Positions 1-8,616 are shown, counted from the first letter of the stretch. The stretch is DNA of 64,000 nt from Pullilachnospira sp963929535 (GCA_963929535.1 CAWVIZ010000016.1:278743-342742); one strand, 5' to 3'. The notes: generated by a model not told the origin, from the sequence alone. Translations and numbers: made by a program.

Positions 1-465
1 TGCATCCTGCGGAGCCTCTATATTCGCTTCCTGGAAACAGCTCATGGCATCCAGCAGTCCGTCGATGCTGCTCTGGTCGTAGGTGGTGTTGGCGGCCAGC
101 TCGTACGTCTTGTCATCCGCAAAAGCGGTGATCCATGCCCACCGGTTCTGGCTTTTCAGAAGCTCATCCACCTTATTGTCATCCACATACTGCAGACCGA
201 TCTGATCCGCGGTGATGATCTCCGTTCCTCCGTCGATCTTCACCAGTTCCAGCTGATATTCTCCGATACCCTCCTGGATCTTTTCCTTCACATCCTCAGC
301 TGTCATATTCTCGCAGTCGATCCCGTTAATTACAGTTCCCTTCAGGAAATGATCCGAATAGTAAAATGCCACCCCCATATAGCCGATTGCCATGATCAGC
401 ACATAGCCGATCAGAACCCCCAGCACGATCTTTCTTGCTTTCGCTCTGTTCTTTTTTGCTGCCAT
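1..465 (-). CDS. L,D-transpeptidase/peptidoglycan-binding-like protein (3' end outside window)
   Basis: The first 155 codons are visible and the gene runs off the left edge. A basic cytoplasmic start (MAAKKNRAKARK) is followed by one membrane segment at about residues 13-32, then an extracellular part beginning YYSDHFLKGTVINGIDCENM. The 'F..GT.INGID...' opening followed by a roughly 110-residue alpha/beta repeat is what I know from PG_binding_4 domains, which precede a YkuD L,D-transpeptidase or VanW domain. The catalytic domain would lie outside the window, so the enzyme activity is inferred. The start is the ATG after a GGGGATACT stretch. It would act on the outer face of the membrane in peptidoglycan cross-linking. 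Confidence 0.6.
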   Translation of the reverse strand, partial: MAAKKNRAKARKIVLGVLIGYVLIMAIGYMGVAFYYSDHFLKGTVINGIDCENMTAEDVKEKIQEGIGEYQLELVKIDGGTEIITADQIGLQYVDDNKVDELLKSQNRWAWITAFADDKTYELAANTTYDQSSIDGLLDAMSCFQEANIEAPQDA

Positions 466-655
466 AGTATCCCCTTATCCTGAAAAAATATTTTATACAG
501 TCCGCCGCACAGCTTCACTGCTGCAGCTGCCTGCGCGGGCACGGACTGCACGGCTTTTTGATGCTTGTATCAATAAATACGCTGCTTTCTTGTACATTGT
601 ATTGTAACACTGAAAAATTCCCCGGTAAAGGAGTTTAGAAAAATGTAAGAAAGTA

Positions 656-690
656 TTTGTGGCGGTGCAGCCGGAAGGCTGAACTGTTAC
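656..690 (+). repeat. solitary right-end relic of the GTAACAGTTCAG MITE family
   Basis: The sequence ends in GGAAGGCTGAACTGTTAC, identical to the right terminus of the complete copies at 4203, 8617, 9744 and 29871, and the preceding 17 bases also align with the sub-terminal part. No left end and no target duplication are visible, so this is a truncated copy. It lies between the aminotransferase and the L,D-transpeptidase-like gene. Confidence 0.6.
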
Positions 691-703
691 AGATATTTAC
701 ACA

Positions 704-757
704 GGAGAAAACGCAGAAGAGGCCGCCCCCAGGCAGCCCCTTCTACGGGTTTTCTCC
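704..757. terminator. long hairpin downstream of the aminotransferase
   Basis: GGAGAAAAC on the left pairs with GTTTTCTCC on the right, and an inner stem AGAAGAGGC/GCCCCTTCT extends it. It lies 60 bases past the aminotransferase stop and is a reasonable terminator, although the minus-strand T-run is short. Confidence 0.45.
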
Positions 758-816
758 TCCTGCAGAAGCCCGGCGCTCCGGCCTGCTGCCGCAGATGTAT
801 TCATACACCTTAAAGA

Positions 817-2136
817 TCAGGCTTTTTCCTGTCCGGCACTCCCGGCCGTCCGGTCTGATCCCAGCAATTTATCAATGCTTACCAGCTTCACGCTGAGCAC
901 AAAGATCTCCGCCGCCAGTGCCAGCTCTTCCACGGTTGGGAAAGAGGGGGCGATACGGATATTGCTGTCTCTGGGGTCCTTTCCATAAGGATAGGTGGCT
1001 CCCGCACCGGTCATCACAAGTCCCGCTTCTCTGGCCTTGGCAACGATGGCCTTGGCGCAGCCCTCCATGGCGTCAAAGGAGATAAAATACCCTCCTCTTG
1101 GCCTGGTCCACGTTCCGATCTCCAGTCCGCCCAGTTCCTTGTCCAGCACCTCCAGCACCTTGTCAAATTTGGGACGCAGGATCCTGGCGTGCTTTTTCAT
1201 ATGGCTGTACATCCCCTGCATATCCTTAAAAAACCTTACATGACGAAGCTGGTTCAGCTTGTCATGTCCGATGGTCTGGAAACTCATATATCTTTTAGCC
1301 TCCGCCAGATTGGCCTCGGAGGCTGCCAGCGCCGCCAGTCCGGAGCCGGGGAAGCTCACCTTGGAGGTGGAGATAAACTTAAACACCATATCCGGGTTGC
1401 CCGCTTTCACACATTCATTGAGAAGCTCCAGGATCACATCCCGTTCTTCATCATACAGATGATGGATAGAATACGCATTATCCCAGAATATCCGGAAGTC
1501 CCTGGCCGCCGGCTTCAGTCTGGCAAATCTGCGCACCGTCTCATCGGAATAGGAGATTCCCGTGGGGTTGGAATACTTGGGAACGCACCAGATCCCTTTA
1601 ATGGACTCGTCCTCCGCCACCAGCTTCTCCACCATATCCATGTCCGGTCCTGTGGCCAAAAGCGGTACATTGATCATCTCGATGCCGAAAAACTCTGTTA
1701 TGGCAAAGTGGCGGTCATACCCCGGAACAGGACAGAGGAACTTCACTTTATCCAGCTTACCCCAGGGAGTATTCCCCATGATTCCGTGGGTCACAGCCCG
1801 GGAAACCGTATCAAACATCACGCTGAGGCTGGAGTTTCCGTAAATCAGGATATTCCGCTCCGGTACCTCGGACATATCCGCCAGCAGTTTTCTCGCCTCG
1901 GAAATACCGTCCGGCACACCGTAGTTCCGGCAGTCCACGCCGTCAGAGCTGACCAGATCCGACTGGCTGGTAAGGACGTCCATCATACCGTTGCTGAGAT
2001 CCAGCTGCTCCTTGCTGGGTTTTCCTCTGGACATATCCAGCTTCAGTCCTTTTCCCTTTACTTCTTCAAATTGCTTCTCCAGATCGCTTTTCAGCGCCGT
2101 TAACTTTTCCCTGCTCAACTGACTATAAGGCTTCAT
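817..2136 (-). CDS. PLP-dependent aminotransferase, class I/II (AspT-like, subgroup Ic)
   Basis: A 439-residue enzyme of fold-type I. The PLP lysine is in STSKVSFPGSG and the Asn-Pro loop is in YSNPTGISYSDE. The N-terminal signature (LKLDMSRGKPSKEQLDLSNG) and the overall length match the Aminotran_MocR/alanine-glyoxylate family (PF12897), whose studied members are aspartate aminotransferases. It would interconvert amino acids and 2-oxo acids in the cytoplasm using pyridoxal phosphate. The ATG follows a CAGGAGGAAATTCCC ribosome site. It is a single gene, with a hairpin downstream. The exact substrate cannot be read from the sequence; aspartate/2-oxoglutarate is the best guess. Confidence 0.88.
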   Translation of the reverse strand: MKPYSQLSREKLTALKSDLEKQFEEVKGKGLKLDMSRGKPSKEQLDLSNGMMDVLTSQSDLVSSDGVDCRNYGVPDGISEARKLLADMSEVPERNILIYGNSSLSVMFDTVSRAVTHGIMGNTPWGKLDKVKFLCPVPGYDRHFAITEFFGIEMINVPLLATGPDMDMVEKLVAEDESIKGIWCVPKYSNPTGISYSDETVRRFARLKPAARDFRIFWDNAYSIHHLYDEERDVILELLNECVKAGNPDMVFKFISTSKVSFPGSGLAALAASEANLAEAKRYMSFQTIGHDKLNQLRHVRFFKDMQGMYSHMKKHARILRPKFDKVLEVLDKELGGLEIGTWTRPRGGYFISFDAMEGCAKAIVAKAREAGLVMTGAGATYPYGKDPRDSNIRIAPSFPTVEELALAAEIFVLSVKLVSIDKLLGSDRTAGSAGQEKA

Positions 2137-2671
2137 GGGAATTTCCTCCTGATCACTTTTCTCTATAAAACAGACACGGCTGCCGGCGCAGTCATCACTT
2201 CTCCCGGGAACCAGACGGTTCCGGTCTGTCCGGGGCTTTCACTGCAGTATGAAAACCAGATGGCTCCGGACCTTATACAGCAAATGTCACTAGACAATAT
2301 TTTATGTAGAAAGTGATTACTTGTCAAGGATTACTTGCATTTTTGTCAATTTCACACGATACTTTTCCCCTTTCTTCTGCATATTATGCAATTTTATTTA
2401 TTTTTACTTGCATTTTTACCCTTCTTTCCTTCGCATACCCTTTTTTTATGAAAGACATGGCCAAAGGAAATGCAGGATATCCTTTGGAAGGGTTCCCTTC
2501 CCCTTCATCTTATGGTATACTTTTTTAACAGTTCAGCTTTACGGCTTCACTGTCACAGACGTATGCGCAAAGGGCCCTGGCGGGCCGGCGGAAGGCTGAA
2601 CCGTAACATACTTTTCAACAGCAAAAAAGGGTACATGAGAAAATCGCAAAACAGAAAGGATATACAACGAT
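2137..2671. other. AT-rich intergenic region between divergent genes
   Basis: This 535-bp stretch separates the aminotransferase (leftward) from the methyltransferase (rightward). From about 2290 to 2460 it is strongly AT-rich, with T-runs and no open frame with a ribosome site. It carries the 83-bp mobile element at 2525-2607. No promoter with good hexamers stood out on the plus strand. Confidence 0.5.
2525..2607 (-). mobile_element. internally deleted MITE copy with 8-bp target duplication
   Basis: An 83-bp copy in reverse orientation to the others. It begins TTAACAGTTCAGC (one change from the family end) and finishes GGAAGGCTGAACCGTAAC. ATACTTTT is present immediately on both sides (2517-2524 and 2608-2615), a perfect 8-bp target-site duplication. 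The first 45 bases match the reverse complement of the right arm of the full copies, and about 60 bp of the middle are gone. It lies 65 bp upstream of the methyltransferase start. Confidence 0.85.
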
Positions 2672-3532
2672 ATGTGGATAGCAGACGGCTGGAAGGATTA
2701 TGAAGTGATTGACACCTCCAAAGGAGAGAAGCTGGAACGCTGGGGAAACTACCTGCTGGTCCGTCCCGATCCCCAGGTGATCTGGGACACTCCCCGTAAG
2801 GATCCCGGCTGGCACAGGATGAACGCCCATTATCACAGGAGCAGGAAGGGGGGCGGTGAATGGGAATTTTTTGATCTTCCCCAGCAGTGGTCCATCCATT
2901 ACCGGGACCTCACCTTTCACCTGAAGCCCTTCAGCTTTAAGCATACCGGCCTTTTCCCGGAACAGGCCGTCAACTGGGACTGGTTCCGTGAAAAGATCCG
3001 GCAGGCAGGACGGCCGGTAAAGGTTCTGAATCTGTTCGCCTACACCGGAGGAGCCACACTGGCGGCTGCGGCTGCAGGGGCTTCTGTCACCCATGTGGAC
3101 GCCTCCAAAGGCATGGTCACCTGGGCCAGGGAAAATGCCGCGGCATCCGGGCTGAAAGACGCTCCCATCCGCTGGATCGTGGATGACTGCGTCAAATTTG
3201 TGGAGCGGGAGATCCGCCGGGGCAATCACTACGATGCCATTATCATGGATCCGCCCTCCTATGGACGGGGACCCAAGGGAGAGATCTGGAAGATCGAGGA
3301 ATCCATCCATCCCTTTATCCGCCTGTGCGCAAAGCTGCTCAGCGATTCCCCGCTTTTCTTCCTGGTGAATTCTTACACCACCGGCCTGGCGCCGGCTGTG
3401 CTCACTTATATGATCGCCACGGAACTGAAGGATTACCGCGGTCATGTGGATTCTCAGGAGATCGGTCTTCCCGTCACCAGGACCGGTCTGGTGCTTCCCT
3501 GCGGCGCGTCAGGCCGCTGGGAGCGCTCGTAA
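2672..3532 (+). CDS. class I SAM-dependent rRNA methyltransferase-like protein (RlmI/YccW type)
   Basis: 286 residues. The SAM-binding motif I is VLNLFAYTGGATLAAAAAG (about residues 117-135), the acidic end of strand 2 is THVDASKG, and the catalytic-type motif is DPPSYGRGP (about 193-201). These are the features of the Methyltrans_SAM family (PF10672), related to the 23S rRNA m5C methyltransferase RlmI, but the N-terminal PUA domain of RlmI is absent. The protein would methylate RNA in the cytoplasm; the exact base is unknown. The ATG follows GAAAGGATATACAACG. The gene is alone and converges on the flavin reductase gene through a shared terminator. Confidence 0.8.
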   Translation: MWIADGWKDYEVIDTSKGEKLERWGNYLLVRPDPQVIWDTPRKDPGWHRMNAHYHRSRKGGGEWEFFDLPQQWSIHYRDLTFHLKPFSFKHTGLFPEQAVNWDWFREKIRQAGRPVKVLNLFAYTGGATLAAAAAGASVTHVDASKGMVTWARENAAASGLKDAPIRWIVDDCVKFVEREIRRGNHYDAIIMDPPSYGRGPKGEIWKIEESIHPFIRLCAKLLSDSPLFFLVNSYTTGLAPAVLTYMIATELKDYRGHVDSQEIGLPVTRTGLVLPCGASGRWERS

Positions 3533-3543
3533 CCTCCCTGAAA

Positions 3544-3583
3544 GGAAGGCAGGGTTATCCCGAAAAGGATTTCCCTGCCTTCT
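3544..3583. terminator. bidirectional terminator between convergent genes
   Basis: GAAGGCAGGG pairs with CCCTGCCTTC around a 20-base loop. It lies between the methyltransferase stop (3532) and the flavin reductase stop (3586) and can serve both. Confidence 0.7.
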
Positions 3584-3585
3584 CT

Positions 3586-4101
3586 TTATCCACGCCTTCT
3601 CTCATATGCCTCCACGATCTCGGCGATATACACCTCATGGTAATCCTTTTCCGGATACCAGCGTTCATCCTGGCTCCTGTCCAGAAAGTTCTCCGGATGG
3701 ATCTTTCCCTGATACAGTTTTCTGCACACAAACACCTGATGAGCCTCCTCAAAGGCCGGCTGTCCCTCCACCGTAGTGAGATGAAGTCCCGACTGCCTGA
3801 TCTTGTCCGGAACCTCCCTTCCAGACACCTTTCCCAGATATCCCAGCTCCCTCATATACTCGCCTCCGAAAAAAGAAAGCGTGAAGGTGTCCTGCGCGTC
3901 CACAAATTCCTTGGTATATCTCTGGGGCCGGATATAAACTGTCACCACATTTTTCCCCCACAGTACCCCCAGACCACCCCAGGAGGCAGTCATGGTATTG
4001 ACCCTGTCATCCTTTTTTGCTGAGATCAGCATCCATTCAGACCCGATCTTCTCAAAAGGCTTCATCTCTATGCTTTTTACATCTTTTTTCTGAAATTCCA
4101 T
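3586..4101 (-). CDS. flavin reductase family protein (FMN-binding split barrel)
   Basis: 171 residues from the preferred ATG (MEFQKKDVKSIEMKP). The block WMLISAKKDDRVNTMTASWGGLG is the characteristic FMN-binding segment of the flavin reductase-like split-barrel family, and FTLSFFGGEY and the YPEKDYHEVYIAEI tail also fit. An in-frame ATG 20 codons upstream exists, but the chosen start has GGGAGA seven bases ahead and the extra residues look unlike the family. Members bind FMN and pass electrons from NAD(P)H or unknown donors; the role here is unknown. The gene has a good promoter at 4133-4161 and a MITE just upstream of that. Confidence 0.8.
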   Translation of the reverse strand: MEFQKKDVKSIEMKPFEKIGSEWMLISAKKDDRVNTMTASWGGLGVLWGKNVVTVYIRPQRYTKEFVDAQDTFTLSFFGGEYMRELGYLGKVSGREVPDKIRQSGLHLTTVEGQPAFEEAHQVFVCRKLYQGKIHPENFLDRSQDERWYPEKDYHEVYIAEIVEAYERRRG

Positions 4102-4132
4102 ACAGCATTTCTCCCTTCCATTGTTTCCATCT

Positions 4133-4161
4133 ATTATAAGCAATTTTCCCTCTTCCCGCAA
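4133..4161 (-). promoter_or_regulatory. sigma-A promoter of the flavin reductase gene
   Basis: On the minus strand, TTGCGG (4161-4156), 17 bases and TATAAT (4138-4133) are followed by the gene start 32 bases later. The left end of the MITE at 4203 is 41 bp upstream of the -35 box. Confidence 0.65.
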
Positions 4162-4202
4162 GTCAGCGGTTATCCTTCAGCCCTCCGTCCTGCAGCAATC
4201 CG

Positions 4203-4345
4203 GTTACAGTTCAGCCTTCCAATATCCCGCGAGGTGTCACGCTGCATTCGCAGCGTGATCCCGAGATTTGCGGGCGCCAGGCTGCGGAAATCGCAGCCTG
4301 TGTGCATGCATTTGTAACAGTGAAGCCGGAAGGCTGAACTGTTAC
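4203..4345 (+). mobile_element. MITE copy A (143 bp), IS66-like ends
   Basis: It begins GTTACAGTTCAGCCTTCC and ends GGAAGGCTGAACTGTTAC, so 17 of 18 terminal bases are inverted-repeat matches. Inside are CACGCTGC-ATTC-GCAGCGTG and CAGGCTGCG-GAAAT-CGCAGCCTG hairpins and a third hairpin formed by the last 32 bases. The flanks CAATCCGG and AAATCCGG (7 of 8) look like an aged 8-bp target duplication. No reading frame is expected. It lies in the divergent region between the flavin reductase and AraC genes. Confidence 0.85.
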
Positions 4346-4474
4346 AAATCCGGCTTTGGGGGGCACTGCCGCATTGACTTTTTGATTCCCATCCCACATA
4401 ATGGATAACAGAAACCATTTCCCTGCCGACAGCCGAAAGGGATATGACAGCACACGGAATTTGGAGGCATCGCT

Positions 4475-5362
4475 ATGACCGATTCGCAGCACGAAAAAGT
4501 GATCACCCCGGAACCATTTCCGGCCAGATTTTTTTATTACAGCAGCGCCAGCCAGTTCATCACCAGCCACTGGCACAACAGCCTTGAAATTCTCTTTATG
4601 AAGTCGGGGCTTATGGATGTAGGCGTCAACAGTGAAACGTATCATCTGGAGCAGGGAGATCTGATCGTGATCAATTCCGGAGATATCCACTATACCCTCT
4701 GCCGCCGTCCCAGCTTTGTACTGGCGCTGCAGATCCCCTATCCCCTGTTAAAGGCCCACATACCCAACTACAGCTGCGTCCGGTTCCAGACAGAGAACGG
4801 ATCCTGCCTTTTAACAGACAGTCCCTGTCATGGGGCCATAAGCGCTGTTCTCGAGGAGCTGTATTCCCTTTCCCTCACCAGTCCTCAGGGCTGTTCCCTG
4901 CGTTTTTCCAGCCTGATCTACGATCTGGTGTACCGTCTGGACCTGTCCTGCCATACGGATATCAGTTCCTCTCTGCGGCGAAAAAACGACCGGAATCTGA
5001 CCCGTCTGGAACAGGTGACTGCCTATGTAAAGCAGCACTATACCCAGCCGATCTCCCTGGAGGAAGGAGCTTCCATTCTGTCTCTGAATCCGGAATACTT
5101 CTGCCGCTACTTTAAAAAACATATGGGGATCACCTTTCTGGAATATGTGAATTCCGTTCGCCTGGAACATATCCACCGGGATCTTCTTGAAACGGATGAT
5201 CCCATCTCTGATCTGCTGGAACGTCATGGTTTTCTGAACTATAAGCTGTTTATGAAAATGTTCCGCCGCTCCTATGGCTGTGCTCCCAGCGCCCTCCGGA
5301 AGCAGTCCTCCTCCTTTCCGTCCGGACCGCCTGTATCCACGGCCATGAGGCCGGAAGGCTGA
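4475..5362 (+). CDS. AraC-family transcriptional regulator with N-terminal cupin
   Basis: 295 residues. Residues about 25-90 form a cupin-type sensor (HWHNSLEILFMKSG, LEQGDLIVINSGDIHY). Residues about 180-275 are the double helix-turn-helix domain (QPISLEEGASILSLNPEYFCRYFKKHMG, then the second helix pair ending RRSYGCAPSALRK). It should bind a sugar or related ligand and control nearby genes. The start follows TTGGAGGCATCGCT. The last codons (ATGAGGCCGGAAGGCTGA) are close to the MITE right end, so an old element may have supplied the stop codon. Its target is not evident; no transporter adjoins it. Confidence 0.85.
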   Translation: MTDSQHEKVITPEPFPARFFYYSSASQFITSHWHNSLEILFMKSGLMDVGVNSETYHLEQGDLIVINSGDIHYTLCRRPSFVLALQIPYPLLKAHIPNYSCVRFQTENGSCLLTDSPCHGAISAVLEELYSLSLTSPQGCSLRFSSLIYDLVYRLDLSCHTDISSSLRRKNDRNLTRLEQVTAYVKQHYTQPISLEEGASILSLNPEYFCRYFKKHMGITFLEYVNSVRLEHIHRDLLETDDPISDLLERHGFLNYKLFMKMFRRSYGCAPSALRKQSSSFPSGPPVSTAMRPEG

Positions 5363-5463
5363 ACTTCCGCCCGAAAAATCCCCAAACCAATGATACAGAA
5401 AACATTCTGTCCGCCCATACCGGGATCATCTTTCCTGCGAGAACGGAACGATCAGATAAAAAG

Positions 5464-5486
5464 CCCGGAGACATTACATCTCCGGG
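5464..5486 (+). terminator. hairpin downstream of the AraC gene
   Basis: CCCGGAGA-cattaca-TCTCCGGG is followed by a T-rich run (ATCTTCTT). It is a plausible rho-independent terminator about 100 bases past the AraC stop. Confidence 0.5.
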
Positions 5487-5577
5487 ATCTTCTTCAGGAT
5501 CTTCCTGTTATTCTGTAAAGCTTCCGCTTTGCGGCATCGCTGCCGCTTTCCCAATCAGCATGGAAACTGAACTGTTT

Positions 5578-5964
5578 TTATTTCTCCACTACTTCCAGGA
5601 TTTCCATGGGACATGCCTTTGCACAGATTCCGCAGGCAATACACTTGCTGGAAACGGGGGCTTCCGGTGCTTTTACCATCACACCGAACGGACAGACTTC
5701 TACACACTTGCCGCAGCCTGTACACAGCTTTTTATTGATCATATAAACACCCTTGGCGTTCTTGGTGATCGCTCCGGCCTCACATACGCTTGCGCACTTA
5801 CCGCACTGCACACACACCATCGGCTTTACAGCGCCCTTCTTCTCCACGATCTGGATACAGGACTTATCCGGATCAAACTCCTTGTAGAAAGCCATGGAAC
5901 ATGCTCTTACGCACTCCAGACATGCCATACACTCGGCGCCCTTTTTTACTGTTAATTTCTTCAT
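5578..5964 (-). CDS. 4Fe-4S ferredoxin-type electron carrier (HycB/HydN/CooF-like)
   Basis: 128 residues with four complete cysteine quartets: CMACLECVRAC, CVQCGKCASVC, CTGCGKCVEVCP and CIACGICAKACP. This predicts up to four 4Fe-4S clusters in a double-ferredoxin fold. Members shuttle electrons in the cytoplasm to hydrogenases, CO dehydrogenases, aldehyde oxidoreductases or formate dehydrogenases. No such partner gene is next to it, so the redox partner is unknown. The ATG follows GCGGAGGTAAGCAA. Confidence 0.88.
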   Translation of the reverse strand: MKKLTVKKGAECMACLECVRACSMAFYKEFDPDKSCIQIVEKKGAVKPMVCVQCGKCASVCEAGAITKNAKGVYMINKKLCTGCGKCVEVCPFGVMVKAPEAPVSSKCIACGICAKACPMEILEVVEK

Positions 5965-6165
5965 TTGCTTACCTCCGCTTATTGATATGTCAGACAGCGG
6001 GCGGACTGTCCCGCTGTCCGGCCTCCTGGCCGGAAATTACTTTCATGTCCTATAAGTGTATCATTATCGGTCTGTTTTCGCAAGATATTCCCCCATGTCA
6101 AATCCCCTGTTTTCGACAAAAAATTGTATTTTTTTAAGAACGCGGTTTCCCCTTCTGTTTACATA

Positions 6166-6194
6166 AAATTCCGGCTGTCTCCAGCCGGAATTTT
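6166..6194. terminator. terminator of the surface-protein gene
   Basis: AAATTCCGGCTG-tct-CAGCCGGAATTT with a T-run on each strand. It lies 65 bases past the stop of the large surface-protein gene. Confidence 0.75.
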
Positions 6195-6260
6195 TACTTA
6201 TAACCCCTTATCTATCCGCCTCATCCGCTCCACTGCCGCACGCTCTGTCCACATCCCGGA

Positions 6261-8438
6261 CTATCTGGATTCTCTGCGTCTGCTCTGGCGGTATCCCACA
6301 AACAGCGCCGCCAGTGCCACAACCGCCATGCCGGCCCATCCGGCGATCATAGTATCATCACCGGTCTTGGCCACAGCCGCTTTATTTCTGGAAATGGTAA
6401 AGTCCACAGTCTTCGTATCCGTATCCTTTTCGTTGATCCACTGTTTTCCGTCAAAGCTCTGTTTCTGGAAAGTTACCTGAAGCTGATATTGACCCTCCGC
6501 TTTTACAGTGAATGTCACCTGGTACGGACTTCCGGTGAAATTATTATAACTGGTCACCTTCCATCCCACAGGCAGGTAACGCACATCACCTTTGATCGGC
6601 TCTTTGTTGTCCATCCACGCTCCCTGAGCCGTAATGGTGATCTTTTCATTTACGCCGTACACTCCTTTGGACTTGATGCCGGTTACTTTATTATTCTTGG
6701 CTTCACCTATCCTGTTCAGCCTCTGTACCTCTCTGGTTTCCTTTGTCTGGCATGGCGTACAGATTCTTTCTTCCACACCCCTGGCGTTCTCGGTGGGTTT
6801 CTTTGTCAGCACCCATTCGCTCCATTTATGCCCCAGCGGCTCTCCTTCTGTGATTCCGCATACCTTACAGGTCTTGGGATTCGTACAGTCCGCTGCCTTC
6901 CAGTCATGCCCCAGCGCTTCTCCCTCAGTAGCTCCGCACACCTTACAGGTCCTGGGATTCGTGCAGTCCGCTGCCTTCCAGTCATGCCCCAGCGCTTCTC
7001 CCTCAGTAGCTCCGCACACCTTACAGGTCCTGGGATTCGTGCAGTCCGCTGCCTTCCAGTCATGCCCCAGCGCTTCTCCCTCAGTAGCTCCGCACACCTT
7101 ACAGGTCCTGGGATTCGTGCAGTCCGCTGCCTTCCAGTCATGCCCCAGCGCTTTCCCTACAGTTTTCCCGCATCTGGTACAGGTCTTGGGATTCGTGCAG
7201 TCCGCTGCCTTCCAGTCATGTCCCAGCGGTTCTCCCTCAGTAGCTCCGCATACCTTACAGGTCTTGGGATTCGTACAGTCCGCAGGAGCAAAATCGTGTG
7301 TTTCATCCACCGTCACCTTTACCGTGTAGATTCTTTCCTCACCCTGCTCTGTCCTTACCGTGTATTCCACAGGATTGGTGAAATCCTGCGCCTTTTCCGA
7401 TTCAGGAGATACTGTACTCCCCTCATCCACCTGGATCACCGGTGTCAGACCGGTAATATCCTCAGTTCCATGGGGAAGAACCACTTCGATCAGACCGCTT
7501 TTTTCATTTTCTGTGATAATTCCCTGACTGATCCCAATCGTAAAAGACAGAATCCTGCCGGCTTTGTTCTCTTCCTGATCCCCATTCCCTTCCTGAGAAT
7601 CCCCCGATCCGTCGTTTCCAGAATTCGGTTCACCGGAGTTACCGGTATCCGGATCCGGTGTCCCGGGTTCTTCTGTCTTGGGTTCCTCCGTCTTGGGCTC
7701 CTCCGTCTTCGGTTCCTCTGTCTTAGGCTCTTCTGTCTTGGGCTCCTCCGTCTTGGGCTCCTCCGTCTTCGGTTCCTCCGTCTTGGGCTCTTCTGTCTTC
7801 GGTTCTTCCGTCTTGGGCTCCTCCGTCTTCGGTTCCTCTGTCTTGGGCTCCTCTGTCTTCGGTTCCTCTGTCTTGGGCTCTTCTGTCTTGGGCTCTTCCG
7901 TCTTCGGTTCTTCCGTCTTGGGCTCCTCCGTCTTCGGTTCCTCTGTCTTCGGTTCTTCTGTCTTGGGCTCTTCCGTCTTCAGTTCTTCCGTTTTCCCCGT
8001 GATCGTGATCAACTGTTCCGGAACTTCCACATCTTTGGCGGCCTCTACATTTTCCGGAAGCTTTATGGAAAAATAGTATTCTCCCTCACCGGCTTCTTTG
8101 GAATATGCAGTCTTGCTTTCGCTGTCCTCCGTTCCCTTCAGGACTCCTGTCCACTCCAGCTCCTCCAGGGTCTTTTCCGTCACTGTCCCGCTTTCATCGC
8201 TCTTCATATATCCCTTTACTGTCCACTCTGTGGGAAATTTCATGTCTGCCACTGCGGTACCCTTCTCAAAGGAGGTCTTCTCCATCTTCCAGGAATCCAG
8301 CTTCTCGAACTCAGTAATCAGAAATGTATCCTGACCGTCTTCTGCGGCCAGGGCCAGCTCACCTGGAAGAGACACCAGCAGCATTCCCATCATAACCACA
8401 AATGACAAAATCCGGGATAATCCTTTTTTCCTCGACAT
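6261..8438 (-). CDS. large repetitive cell-surface protein with LPXTG-like anchor
   Basis: 725 residues. The chosen ATG (MSRKKGLSRILSF) follows CTGGAGGTGACGCAT; a GTG three codons upstream is less likely. Order of parts: signal peptide (about 1-32), a globular N-terminal region, about 21 EEPKT repeats (stalk-like, Pro/Glu/Lys/Thr), a PDPDTGNSGEPN linker, a cadherin-like/DUF5011-like beta segment, six 26-residue repeats each with CTNP.TC..CG (zinc-ribbon-like), a final beta domain, then AKTGDDT, a hydrophobic helix and the basic tail RQSRRRESR. The C-terminus is the layout of a sortase substrate, but the motif reads VAKTGD, not LPXTG. It is probably displayed on the cell wall. Ligand unknown. 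Confidence 0.8.
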   Translation of the reverse strand: MSRKKGLSRILSFVVMMGMLLVSLPGELALAAEDGQDTFLITEFEKLDSWKMEKTSFEKGTAVADMKFPTEWTVKGYMKSDESGTVTEKTLEELEWTGVLKGTEDSESKTAYSKEAGEGEYYFSIKLPENVEAAKDVEVPEQLITITGKTEELKTEEPKTEEPKTEEPKTEEPKTEEPKTEEPKTEEPKTEEPKTEEPKTEEPKTEEPKTEEPKTEEPKTEEPKTEEPKTEEPKTEEPKTEEPKTEEPKTEEPKTEEPGTPDPDTGNSGEPNSGNDGSGDSQEGNGDQEENKAGRILSFTIGISQGIITENEKSGLIEVVLPHGTEDITGLTPVIQVDEGSTVSPESEKAQDFTNPVEYTVRTEQGEERIYTVKVTVDETHDFAPADCTNPKTCKVCGATEGEPLGHDWKAADCTNPKTCTRCGKTVGKALGHDWKAADCTNPRTCKVCGATEGEALGHDWKAADCTNPRTCKVCGATEGEALGHDWKAADCTNPRTCKVCGATEGEALGHDWKAADCTNPKTCKVCGITEGEPLGHKWSEWVLTKKPTENARGVEERICTPCQTKETREVQRLNRIGEAKNNKVTGIKSKGVYGVNEKITITAQGAWMDNKEPIKGDVRYLPVGWKVTSYNNFTGSPYQVTFTVKAEGQYQLQVTFQKQSFDGKQWINEKDTDTKTVDFTISRNKAAVAKTGDDTMIAGWAGMAVVALAALFVGYRQSRRRESR
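6826..7300 (-). repeat. six 78-bp coding repeats (CTNP.TC..CG modules)
   Basis: Each unit encodes HDWKAADCTNP(K/R)TC followed by (K/T)(V/R)CG and a 9-residue link ending LG. Units three to five are identical or nearly so at DNA level, which suggests recent unequal exchange. The paired cysteines (C-x5-C-x2-C) resemble half of a zinc ribbon, but metal binding is inference. Confidence 0.85.
7670..7985 (-). repeat. about 21 15-bp coding repeats (EEPKT)
   Basis: The 15-bp units encode EEPKT. Synonymous codons alternate (TCC/TCT/TTC on the plus strand), so the array is under protein-level selection or is old enough to have drifted. It should form an extended stalk that spaces the N-terminal domain from the wall. 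Confidence 0.9.
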
Positions 8439-8616
8439 ATGCGTCACCTCCAGTTTTTTGAGACACTACCTCTCTCTTTTTTTTCATTATAGCATCCCGA
8501 ACCGGAGAGTGTTTTACTTTTTTCTTACTATTTCTTATCTGTTTTATTTTTTTCTGACTTTTTAACTGTCTCAACAATCTGCAGGCAAGGAACATGCAGC
8601 TTATATAGAACAGTTC

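Noticed and set aside
7670..7985. Possible CRISPR or non-coding microsatellite
   Set aside because: The 15-bp units stay in frame within a signal-peptide protein and differ by synonymous codons, so they are coding repeats.
6489..8405. A long plus-strand open frame opposite the surface-protein gene
   Set aside because: It is the antisense reading of the EEPKT and Cys repeats, giving low-complexity Phe/Leu/Gly/Arg repeats without a ribosome site.
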